From Solea solea (taxonomy: Eukaryota; Chordata; Actinopteri; Pleuronectiformes; Soleidae): a stretch of DNA of 64,000 nt. The notes beneath the pieces are model-generated. The model worked only from the letters and a program-made list of their open reading frames with translations, was not told the DNA's origin and did no database searches. The translations under genes were made by a program, and so were the position numbers. Where the stretch lies: positions 23,382,180-23,446,179 of the forward strand of contig NC_081135.1 of NCBI RefSeq assembly GCF_958295425.1, written 5' to 3'. Numbering within the stretch: position 1 is the first letter of the stretch; every line of letters starts with the position of its first letter. This document shows positions 23,783 through 34,937 of the stretch, one piece after another.

Positions 23783-24279
23783 TTTTGGCCAATAGGCTCC
23801 TGAGACGGTTTTTTTTGGTCAAAGGGATGAGAGAAGATGAAGTGATGAGATTGGTGTAACTTTTGGATGACCCCTTCTTGACAAAGACAGTGTCCATCAA
23901 TTGTCCTCAGTCATTATTCGCTGCTTCTATGCCAAGGGGCTTTTTGTCTTTTGTTGGTTTCTCTGTTGAACACTGCGCCTTCAAGTTACACTTTAAAAAA
24001 GAAGAAGATGTGTTTAAATCTGTTTACATAATACAGCATCATGACCACGGACTTTAATTTTTAATTCTATACATTTGTACACCTTTTAATTGAAATAAAA
24101 CACTGAATTGTGTTGTAATATTTGTTTTTCCAGCTTGTTTTGTTTTTCTTTCCAAACTTAAAACACTGGCATTTCACTGTAATATTATATAACGTGACAT
24201 TAATCCCTGGATGCATCTTAAGTCAGATAATATTGCTCTTAGTTGTATGTTTACTCGCGTATGGACCAGCATCACCTCC

Positions 24280-24402
24280 ATTGGCCGATCTGGTCACATG
24301 GTTCGCTAACTTTATTCAGTTGACACCAAGTAGGAGGGCTTTATGGAGGGAGGAAAAAAAGACAACTCGAGAAAAATTAGTATTTTCTACCTTCAGAAAT
24401 TA
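24280..24402 (+). promoter_or_regulatory. hoxd4a: hoxd4a proximal promoter / 5' leader
   Basis: ATTGG (24280-24284) followed by GGTCACATG (24292-24300), about 100 bases before the ATG. An NF-Y plus USF pair is an established activator arrangement at mammalian HOXB4, so the same logic is plausible here. The transcription start is not resolved. Confidence 0.55.
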
Positions 24403-25551
24403 ATGGCCATGAGTTCGTATATGGTGAACTCTAAGTATGTGGACCCGAAATTTCCTCCCTGCGAGGAATATTCACAAAATAGCTACATACCTGAGCAGGG
24501 CTCGGACTACTTCAGTCCCTCGCAGGACACAGACTTTCAGCATCCAGGGATCTACCCACGGCCAAACTACACGGAGCAGCCCTTCAGCTGCAACACCGTG
24601 CAGGACTCCACAGTGCAGCCACGGGGTCATGTGGAGGAGAGATCCGGCCACGCGAGTCCTTTTAGCGCACAGACTGAGCAGAGTCCGCCGGTCCCAGTGT
24701 CCGGACCCCGGACTTGTGGACAGCAGCAAAACACAAAGAGCCAAAATGGGATACAAGCCAAGCAGCCTGCAGTAGTTTATCCCTGGATGAAGAAAGTCCA
24801 CGTAACTAATAGTAAGATCCTCTTCTTCTTCTTCTTCTACTCCTCCTCTTATGGAGCAACAGAGAGCAGTAGTTTAGAAATCATTCAGTGTAATATTTAT
24901 GGGAGTCTTTGAAAGGCCTCGCCAATTACACAAGTCATAAATTTTTATAGCTGAGGAAACAGGCCGCGAGGTGAGCGCCTGAGAGCTCCTGGAAACACCT
25001 ATTGACCGCTTGTAATATCGCGAAGTTAAATCTGTTAAAATGCACTTCAAATCAGTGATTATGTGCGGCACTGCTTCCATGTGTCTTTAAAAAGTTTGAG
25101 CGTCCCGGGTAAATAATAAATAAAAGAGGACTGCTCTACTTTTGTTTTTGCCTGCATGCTTCACTGGCCACATTTGGTGACCCTTCTTTCTTCCTTTCTT
25201 TCTTTCTTTTTTTGTTTTGTTTTGTTTGTTTGTTTGTTTTCTTTCTCCACAGTGAACCCAGATTACACAGGGTCGGAGCCCAAACGGTCCAGAACAGCTT
25301 ATACCCGGCAGCAGGTTTTGGAGCTGGAGAAGGAGTTTCATTTTAACAGGTATCTAACCAGGCGGCGGCGGATTGAGATTGCCCACACGCTCTGTCTCTC
25401 CGAGAGGCAGATTAAAATCTGGTTTCAGAACAGACGGATGAAATGGAAGAAAGATCACAAGCTACCCAACACCAAGGGCAGATCTGCACCAGCTCCCAGC
25501 CATCTGCAAAGCATCCAGAAGGATAACCAGACTGATATCACAGCATTATAA
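24403..25551 (+). CDS. hoxd4a: Hoxd4a homeodomain transcription factor (exons 24403-24811, 25253-25551)
   Basis: Group-4 Hox transcription factor patterning hindbrain and anterior trunk. The start at 24403 gives [19 protein letters not shown], the conserved Hox4 N-terminus; the ATG at 24343 in the same frame would add 20 unconserved residues. The PBX-binding hexapeptide [10 protein letters not shown] is at about residues 125-134. A GTAAG donor at 24812 joins in phase 1 to the exon after CTCCACAG. The homeodomain covers about 146-205 ([32 protein letters not shown]), followed by the group-4 KLPNTKGRS motif. The product is 235 residues, a normal length. The codon formed at the junction is ATG (Met) where tetrapod HOXD4 has Val before NPxYTG. 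mir-10b lies 1 kb upstream on the same strand. Confidence 0.96.
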
Positions 25552-26100
25552 GAGAGGGGAGGGTGTCCCATCTTTACAAATTAACTGTACATAAAAAAAA
25601 GACAACGGTTGCCTGACTTTTGCATGGACTGATGTCGGTTTTTTTCATCTCTTTATATATTTTTTTAATTTAACAAAAAAAAAGACCCCAGCAGTGTGAC
25701 TCAAGAGTCAGAAAAATCAATCAGTCTTCAAGCCTCTTCTTTGATATTTTTTTATTATTATTATTGTTATTTCATCAGAGACACAAATACATCCAAACTT
25801 TTTTTTTCTTCCATTTTTATTTTTTTAATTTTTTCTTTGTCCTCTGGACGCTTCACCTTTGAGGACATTTAATCATCAACCTCGGCTGATTTCATGGATT
25901 TAAACAAAGTCCTCCAACGTGGATTCACGGTGATTTACAGACTGGAACATCTGTAGTCAGAACAGGGAAGCCCTTCTTTCAAATTACACACACTCACACA
26001 CACACACACACACTCACACACATCTATTGTTTCAGTTGTTTTTCTTTACCCTGGTGAAACTTATTATCAAACGCACAATCAATAAATAAACACAAACATA

Positions 26101-26140
26101 TATAGATCGATATATATATATATATATATGTGAATATATA
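26101..26140. repeat. (TA)n microsatellite in hoxd4a 3' UTR
   Basis: Interrupted TA repeat in the predicted 3' UTR. A CA-rich repeat lies just upstream at about 25985-26015. Confidence 0.85.
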
Positions 26141-26270
26141 TACTTGAAGCATTATTTGCATAAAAGCACGCCAAACACAACCTACTTTTTCGTAAACTGC
26201 AAAATTCCCGCTGAATATTTCAGTCCTACGTGTCTTTGTGACTTGTATATGTTTTTAACTTATTTTGTAC

Positions 26271-26276
26271 AATAAA
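26271..26276 (+). terminator. hoxd4a: hoxd4a polyadenylation signal
   Basis: AATAAA in the context TTTTGTACAATAAAGCC, about 720 bases after the stop, with T-rich sequence shortly downstream. Confidence 0.65.
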
Positions 26277-26793
26277 GCCTTGAAGAAAATTATTATTTTT
26301 TTCTTAGCCTAAATATGATTCCCGAAAGCGAGACATTCCTGTGTGCATACTATTCTGAGTGCCCTTATAAATCTCTCCTGACATCTCTGTAAACAGTGTA
26401 CATTTTCAGAGGCTCTCTCTCTCTTTCTTTCTTTCTCTCCCTCTCTCTCTCTCTCTCTCGTGCCATTTCAAACTCTTTCACGAAAGATCGTTTTGTTCCT
26501 GCATGGCATCTACTTGATATTTGGATGTTTCTCCTCGGAAATAATCAAATCCGGAATATTTAGGATTATAATTGTATTTTTTTTTTACTTCTTGAAATGA
26601 GTTCCACGCCATTTATTTATTTAAAAAACGAACGTGTACATTATTTTTTAAAATTCATATAGCAGACATGCAATTTAATTATAAGAGCATTCGTTAAACT
26701 TTAATTAATCTACAAATATGTTTGAACTCTTGAGCATTATTAGCATGGCTTTATGCAAAAGTTTTAGTCTTAGTTAATGTGTGTGGAAGAGGA

Positions 26794-26812
26794 GGGGGGG
26801 GGGGGGGGGGGG
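26794..26812. repeat. G-run
   Basis: About 19 consecutive G residues, seen directly. Confidence 0.9.
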
Positions 26813-26819
26813 CTGGATA

Positions 26820-29800
26820 ATATAGTTTTTCATTAAACGCCAGGCAAAGTGTGGGGGGTGCTTTCACGTCACGTTGCAAGACAGATATTTCTTGTTTTAC
26901 ACTGTTATTGTCTTCGGACACAAAACAAAAAAAAGGCCCAGAAGCTCTCCCAGATACGAGGAGGTCTTCTCTGTTAAGTCTTCACCATGAGACAGTTGAA
27001 AAGGTATTTCAACCGAAGGTCGACAAAGCAGCAGTGGCAGGTTCATGCAGAGGACACGTTTCAGCCGCAAGGACTGACCCCAGCACCCCCTGACCCGCCG
27101 GACAGGCAGCATTTTCTCTCCCAGGCGCCTTTTCTTCTTCTTTTTTTTGGAGAATTCTTCTTCTTCTTCTTCTTCTTCTTCTTCCTACACTTTAAAAATC
27201 TCGCAAAAACGCAAAGTAAGAGTCCGTGCGTGGAAACACGCGTTGTTTTTGTAAAAACAGTATTTATATCAAACACGACCCCCCAAAAAGGTTCTGCATT
27301 TGTGCATTTGTCTGCTCATGTTCTTGGTTTTATTTTTGTACATGCTTTCTACTTTGTATTGTGCATTTTGAGATGTGAGAAGTATATTGGAAAGAAATAA
27401 AGATTTCTACTGATTATGCATTTAATTGTTTGCGAAACGCAGTTTGTCGTGATCGTGATCGTTCTTTAACTCTGCGAAATTATTTAAATTCAATTATTTT
27501 ATATTATTTATCCAACCAACTGGATTAAATATTTAATCAACCTGCCCCAAAAAAGGATTTTAGAATCATTTTACCATAAATTATTATCGAGTTGTATTTG
27601 CTTTGCGCCTTTTGGAACTCTTGGTGTGAAATCGCCACATGAATGTGGAGCCATATGGAGCTCTCGCTCCCTAAACGCACCAAATGTGCGCTGCCCGGGC
27701 AAAGTCCGGCCTCGTCCCAGCATCAAGTAGGAAAAGTAAAAACACAAATGTGCCTCAATTAAAGAATCGGAGAAATAGAACTTTCAAAACTATAAACTTT
27801 TAGTTTTTCTGGAGCTCTGCCCTAATTTCCACCCGTCGTTTCTTATGAAAGGCAGCACATGCTGTGCGTAAAAACATCCTCGTTAATATGAAAACGCTCA
27901 TTGGATTTTTCCAATGAGATTGTGTTACTATGAAAACCACGTTGACGAATTGCACAAAATACTTTGACACAATTCTGTAGTTAAAAGTTTATTTCCACAC
28001 AAACACAACATGTATGGAACAAGCACACATAACCCAACAGTTCATTGACTCCCTGACTCTCAAAGTGACAAAAAACACTTTTTAGGGATATTTATCTCAC
28101 TCCAAAACCAGATTTCAACACTTTTATCGACCCGATCAACACACAGCCACACATGATATAGTCCACGCACTGGCCCTGATATTGTCTCATCTTTATTGGA
28201 GATGACCCACAGCAACACTGACCTCCCACCCTCCACAGAGCAGGATCACTTCTGATCCAAACAAAAAACGACCATAAACAGACACATGCACTCTCCCAGT
28301 GTTTTCATCCCCAGTGACCACTGTCTGATCCCCACTGACCATTTGCGGACACTATAGGCGCTCACATGTCTCGAGCGTGTGTCACATAGAGTCAGAGAGA
28401 AGCTGAGACAAAGTGATGCCACCAATCCACCACGCTGCCATCAATGATCTGTGCATAGATGCTGAAGAGAGGATGAGAGGGGGAGGAGAGGGAGAGGAGG
28501 GGGGGGGGGGGGGGGGGGGTGCTGACATTTGGACAACTAACCTATACCTTATATACATTTGCTGCACAGTCTTTGAACATAAGCACTCAGCTTTGTTTAC
28601 CATTTATTATTTAAAAGCCATTTTATATATATCTACTGTATATATATCTAAAAGCATCCTGCTTTGAACTCTTGATAACATCATTAACTGAGAAATAAAT
28701 ATATCATAACGCAGTTTCTCCCCCCTCAGCTGATCTCAGGTCAGAATAGCCTATTACACTGTGCAGTGTGTAGCCACACTGACCTACATGTGTGAACAGC
28801 AATAAATGGGAGCCAAAGGCAGTGCCATTTTCAATGACACTGCACCCAGTGCAGGAATACAACGTCGTTGCTCTCCATCCGGCCATATTTGATTTCCAGC
28901 TGGTTTCGCAGAAGCTTCTCTGAGCCAGACAGACTCCAACCCCCTAAGATATATGAAAGTGCGCTGTCTGCATTCACAGATATAATCCAGAGACTATACC
29001 ACTCCGCTCTCCATTCGCGACCACGTGATTGTCTAAATAATTAATGCAGCACGTCCCCCTAGAAACACGGCGTCGTCATTAATCGCAAGGACTCTATCAG
29101 ACTTGAAAACTGAAGAGATCCCCCAAGAAAATAATATCCGATTCCCGGCGCCACCGTAGCCCCGCACTTTAGCAACACGCCCGAACCGATGGATGCTTGG
29201 GTAGGTAAATATTTCAGCATTTTTCATGTTGCCCGAGCTGCTAAATGACGATATCAAATGTCGTGATATTTGATAGATTGCTCCCTTTGATGTGTGCGCT
29301 CTGAGCAGAATTGTGCAGCCTGTGGTTCTCGTCGTTGTGTGTGCATGCATCTCTGTCTTTGTTTTCTTTGGGGGGAAAAAAAACAAACAAACAAACATTC
29401 ATTTTGTGATATTTTTAAAGCTGATTATTTTTTTTATTTTTTTATTTTTTTGAGTTTGCTCTTTGCGCATTTGTCTCCAAAGGGATTGATGTGATATATC
29501 GTGCAAATGAAGAGACACTGACGTGTATTTATGGAGGCTCACTCTGTATAAATGCTACCTCGGACTCAGTGATCGTTATTTTTTTATTCACCTATTATTT
29601 AATTCAGGTTTGAGACAATTTAAACTACTTTTTTTATTTTTATTTTTTTTACAGAAGGAGCTAAATAATATTGTATTATTGTATTTTTTACAATAACCAG
29701 AAGCTGTTTGAATTAAACACGCTCTTGTCTTGTTGGCTGAATATATGTGAACATACCTTGGGTGAATAGTGGATTTTCCCCCTCTCATATCGGACAAATA

Positions 29801-32800
29801 ACTGCTTATTTATCTTCCCTTTAAAGCTTTGTGGGACAGTCTGTTTCTGCTTGTTTTTATTGTTAGATGGAATGATCTGATTCTGATTTCTTGGAGGCAG
29901 TGGAGGTTTAGGCAGCCTGACAGTTTCTCCCTCCTTGTAAATCATTCTCAGTAATTCCTGAAAGGGTGCGAGGCTGTTGGGGGGCCGGGCGAAAACTGTA
30001 AATCTTTCACTTTTATTACCCTCTGAACATATGCTCCGACGCTACCAGTCTGCTGCATCCCTTCTTCTTCTTCTTCTCCTTCTTCTCCTTCTTCTTCTCA
30101 GCAAAGATAACCACCGCTGAAGCAGCCGCCGCTCTCTGCGGCTCCAAATCTTCCCCTTCCAAACCCAATCTGGTCTTTATCAATGTTTTTATTTATCCAT
30201 TCATTTAGTGCTTATCAAACATGGGGTACTATTTCATTTCACAATCTCTCTTCGCACTGTGATTGATATAGAAAACAATGCAGGGAAGAACAAGAAGAAG
30301 AAGAAGAGAGAAAAAAAAACATGGCTGTCACTCTTTGTGTTGGAGCAGAGTGTGAAGACAGACACAACAAACAAAAGATGATAATGTGGTTTATTTGAAT
30401 ACAATCCAGTCCCAAACCCACACGTCATTCGTTTCATAAATCACTCTCAAAATTGCACATCCCACACTGCTGCAGATATTGGGCGACTAAACAGAGAATC
30501 CGTATTAAGACCCCTATTATTATTATTATTATTGTTGTTGTTTATAATAAATAATATTTTATGTGGTGAGCTGAAAAGAAAAGGCCAAATTCATTGTGCA
30601 AACCCTGATCAATGTAGCCAAATAAATGGACACTTCTCTAACATGTTTGATACAAATGCACACAATTATCTTATATGCTGCAACTATCCCAGCCCTAAAA
30701 AGCATGAAAACATGTATACGTTTATTTATTGTAAACAGCCAAAGAGGAGCACATATCTGCTCTCTGTGTGTGTAAATACTGGAGTGCAGGCGAGGTGCAA
30801 TGCTCGCAGTTCAAGGGCAGATTAAAAGAAATGGGCAGTGGAACATTTTCACACAGTTGAGGAGGAAATAAACGCCACCCTTTATCAAAATGGATTGGTG
30901 AGGTAAGGGTTGGATGAATAAGGGGACAATCACGTGAACAAATATGCTTGTATCTTAAGGCAGCGCCTTTATTTGTCACCATATAGCTCCCTGAAACCCC
31001 CCAAAAAATCCTAATGTTAGCTGCAAATGCCTGTATCACTTTCTGAATATTTCCTGTATATTTCAATGGGTGATTGATTGCCAGGGACTTTTTTTTCTCT
31101 CCTGGAATAAGGATACCTCGTTCGCTTTTTATTGGTAGTTGAATGTGAGTCCTTCCATTCTTTCGGGAATACTGTCTCCATTGGTATATGGAAATGTCTG
31201 AAAAACAGCAAGATCAGGTTTAGGACAGCATTGTCTGCAGACAAAGGGTGAAGGATTTATTCTAGAGACTGTGTGCAAAGGAGCTAAGACTGAGAGGGGG
31301 AACTGCTTTATGATGAATTGATGCACAGGTAAGGAACTGCACGGCACAAAGCAACCTTTAACCACGGGTTAATATAATGCAAGGGAATATTTATGATTTA
31401 TTCCATTCAAGGAGGTGATGCTTGTTAATGTCGCTCTCGCCTGCGCGTAGTCCTGCGGATATGGAGTCCAAATACGACTTCTCTTCAAAAGTACACTCGT
31501 GTTCTCTTTGTCGTTTTTTTGTCTTGTTTTTGTTTTTGGGGAAAGGCGCGTTCAAATATTATCGACAGATTGAGCCTGAGCTGCCCTGCGCTTTTCAGCT
31601 GATTTCCAAACCCGTCTCGGAGGAAGAAGTAGGGGAGGAACTTTTCTTTTTTGCCTCTTGGATCGTAAATCACATTAATTTGTTGTCTTATCGTCACAGT
31701 GGCGTTTGCCGTGATTTATGTGGTTTCAGTTGTATATGGCTTTGTTATCCTGCAACGTTATATTATACATGAATTCATATTGGATGTTTTAAAGGATTAC
31801 CGGGCTCTATAATCAACCAGCACAAAGGCAAATACTTATATTTTCCTACTATTTGGACACTTCTCAGGTTTACCCCTCTGTTTTACTCCTAATTGTGGCG
31901 CATGTTAATATTATTTTCTCTTCTCTGGTATTTGTTTAGGATTAAAGATCAGGCATTAGTCGCTGACATAATTTAATATAATATAATATATAAATACTTT
32001 ATTGTTTGACCATGTATAACTTTTAATGTATTTATTTTGCATATTTATTTAAAAACTGTTTGATTGTGCGTCTTTCTCGTCTTGGTTTCTGCAGAATTGC
32101 TGGTTATTTTCGAGCAAAATCAGCACTGGAGCAAAAAACATTTTAGTCCAATTACAAAATTGACGCCTGTGTTTTCTCCAAGGAAAATGCAACCTTGTAT
32201 TATTTTACCACAGCAGCTATTATTTTTTTAAACTGTAGACTGTTATTTTCATATATTATAAATATGAATATAAATAGCCTCTCGGTGTTGTTTGACTTGA
32301 AATAGTAGCAGACCTTTGAACAAACGACGCGAGATAATAACACTCCACAGTGAGCGCGGCCCTTTGTGTGCAGCAAACTTACCGTAACAGCGCGTAGGCG
32401 AAAAACACTGCTGTTTGAAAAGAGGACCATGTCTGTTACTAGTAGCCCAGTGTGCACAAAACGCTCTTGAGGCGCACATTATCGACCAGTTTTAACCAAA
32501 TAATCCACAACGAAGGAATGTTAAAACTCCATGATGATGATGATGATGATGACGTTTCAAAAATAATGATCCTCAGACGTGAGCAGATAAGACAATTATT
32601 TTCACACTTAAAGGGGAAAATAATAATAATAACAAAAAAAATATATTTCCATAGTTTTGAATTTCTTATTCATTGCCGTCGGTCGAGCATCTTCTCCTGT
32701 GTTTCACTCACAAGTGAAAAGCTGCTTTGAATTCACTTCACTTCTTGGGTTTTACTTGAAGCCAAACTCCTCGTTGTTCATTAAACTTTGACTTAATGCT

Positions 32801-33164
32801 GAATGACCCGAGGGTCACCTAAAAAAGCTTATGGCTGCTAAATATTTGGCCTGGCTCTTTGTATAAAAGTGCACATGCAGGACTTTTCACTGTCAGGCCA
32901 TTGAAAGCAGAGTTTTTTTTTTTTAAACCTATATATATGGTGAGTTCAGGGACAATTGGTTAAATCATGTAAACAAGCCAAAAAAAAAATTCTTAATGTC
33001 AAAAGTGTTATTTTTTATTATTTTAGGTGGACTTAAAACAATGTTTATTTCAATCGATCCAATAAATATTTTGTTTTATTCACAGCAAGCATCGGATTTT
33101 ACAGCCTGTAAAAATTGAATCTATAACACAAAGACATTTTTATTGAACTCTATTTCCTTTCCAG
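26820..33164. other. hoxd4a-hoxd3a intergenic region
   Basis: No second coding gene was recognised. The stretch contains a CTT repeat (27156-27184), an isolated AATAAA at 27396-27401, a 21-base G-run (28499-28519), CACGTG E-boxes at 29022 and 30931, an 8-base palindrome arm pair at 29252-29275, a CTT-rich block (30060-30099), an everted nuclear-receptor-type repeat at 32804-32817, and a TGA/GAT trinucleotide repeat at about 32530-32551. Segments around 28780-29300 and 30880-31210 look like regulatory DNA, with clustered homeodomain-type and E-box motifs. Conservation was not tested. Confidence 0.5.
28499..28519. repeat. G-run
   Basis: About 21 consecutive G residues after a GGA-rich stretch. 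Confidence 0.9.
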
Positions 33165-33224
33165 GTCGAGGTGAGAGCAGTGATGAATGCGTGAGGGAAA
33201 TAAAAGAGCTCTGCGCAGATTTCG
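33165..33224 (+). other. hoxd3a: Predicted hoxd3a 5' non-coding exon
   Basis: A 60-base segment bounded by a pyrimidine-rich acceptor (TTTCCTTTCCAG, ending 33164) and a strong donor (GTGAGT from 33225). It has no long open frame, so it would be UTR. The next acceptor on the strand with a good tract is TTCTGTTTGTAG at 34835, in front of the coding exon. Tetrapod HOXD3 also has upstream 5' UTR exons. Splicing is inferred. Confidence 0.45.
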
Positions 33225-34263
33225 GTGAGTAACACTTCTTTAATGAAGGGAGTACAGACAACACAGGCAACTGCTAACCAGGTGAAAGGGTGATTTGTTA
33301 TTAGGCTGCATATTAACGCGCTCAGAGTTTCGCAGGAGGCTTAAATCACGAAAACAGACATGAGGGATGACTTTAACTTAACCTGGACGTGTAATTATTT
33401 ACGCAGACCAGAGTCCCATTTAAATACGTGCTTTCCTCTCCTTCGGCAAGCACAGCCACCCAAATAAGGCCTAATTATCTTCACACTATTGTTTACTGTG
33501 AAGAAAAAGGGAAACAGTGCCTGATTACACTTTGTATATTCTATTAAATATAACAAAAAGGCAAAAACATGTAGCAAAAAGAGGAAGGTTTTCACCACTT
33601 CACGGCAGATTTCCACACTTTAACCGCACTATCAGATCAGACGCGCCTTCGCCAAAATACTCCCTGCCTGTTTTTCGGCAGCAGAATCGCCCCAGTGTCC
33701 AGTGTGTCGCCTCGGTGTGTGGCTGCAGCCTCGCTCTGAGCCAGAATGGAGGCATCATTTATAAGCCGAGCCTCTGTATGGGAGAGTATGAAATTCTTTC
33801 CCTTGCCTTCCTCCTACGCTCGGTTTTACACTTCTGAAGGCTGCGAGTCTCGAGCAGTGTTTTGCTTTTCATTCCTCTCCGCGAACGTTTACAACCATAA
33901 CATTTGCGGTCATAAATTTTGCCGCGGTCCACACTGACAGGTGCAATTGTTATGCACGGCGCAGACTGCGCCTCCTCAAGCCACTAACATACAGTACAGG
34001 CTCCTTTGATATTTTGTTTAAGTTAAAAGCCTGACGTGAGTGCTCTGTGTCATGCGTAAAACTAAAGCTAATATCAAATATACATACATATATATCCACG
34101 ACAACTTTTGTTTTTAAACTGAATTTATTTATAATTTTGTAAATAAAAAAAATGAATGAAGAGAGCTCAAAAGAAAACCTAACCAACAAAAATGCAAAGC
34201 ATATCTGTTGTATGGGTTTAGGCCTGATGTAAAAAGTCTAATTAAATATCACATTCACCTCCT

Positions 34264-34318
34264 ACTCCATGCCCCCTCCCCCACTCTTACACACACACAC
34301 ACACACACACACATACAC
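34264..34318. repeat. (CA)n microsatellite
   Basis: CA repeat at about 34290-34316 preceded by a C-rich stretch, upstream of hoxd3a. Confidence 0.85.
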
Positions 34319-34396
34319 TTCTGCGACTAGCATTAATAACAGCCAGTGAAGGGTTTCACTATTTAACCATTTTGCTTCCCTTCCCTTACGCGTAGA

Positions 34397-34409
34397 ACCA
34401 TGTGATCCA
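34397..34409 (+). promoter_or_regulatory. E-box element shared with hoxd9a promoter
   Basis: ACCATGTGATCCA differs by one base from ACCACGTGATCCA at the hoxd9a promoter (9106-9118). It lies about 540 bases upstream of the hoxd3a start codon and 430 bases before the coding exon. Confidence 0.35.
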
Positions 34410-34835
34410 AATGCGTGCGCGCGGCCTTGGTGGGCTATATTTCTGCTACAGGGAACAATGCATGACGGCCTTTGTCGGGCGTCGTGATTAGTGAAAGGGC
34501 TATTGTGTGTATGTGTGTGTCAAATGCTGATTCAGCTCGTTTCTGAGGGACTCCTAAAGCTTCCCAGAGGGTCATTTGAGCGCAAGTTAAACTTTAACTG
34601 TTTTGTGGCAGAACTGAGTCATGTGGACAGCTTGGATTTGGGGGGGGGGGGGCTGCATATATGTGATGTAACAATGTTCTACAGGGACAGTTGGTAAAGG
34701 TTTAATACAGACCGAATCTGTGTCAAGCTGACTGATTCTCGTGAATGGTTTCATTTTGAAGATTCGATTTAAGAAATGGTGAATCTCTAACGAGCAAAGG
34801 CCTCATTCATGAGTCTGTTGTGTTTCTGTTTGTAG

Positions 34836-34937
34836 GTCACAGACTGGAGCGACGGTGGGAAACACCAATCACGTGAATAAACAACACTCATGCTACAGGA
34901 TAGAGCCGCACTGGTTTATTTGCTTTGAATCAACAAA
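34836..34937 (+). other. hoxd3a: hoxd3a 5' UTR part of coding exon
   Basis: Predicted exon sequence between the acceptor TTCTGTTTGTAG (ending 34835) and the ATG. It contains CCAATCACGTG (34865-34875), a fused CCAAT and CACGTG, so this stretch could alternatively act as a promoter. Confidence 0.5.

Noticed and set aside
10518..24400. hoxd8 coding remnant
   Set aside because: No homeobox helix-3 sequence and no Hox8 N-terminus found on either strand.
28778..28796. Possible retinoic acid response element (TGACCT...TGAACA)
   Set aside because: Half-sites are spaced 7 bases apart, not 5 or 2, and the second is imperfect.
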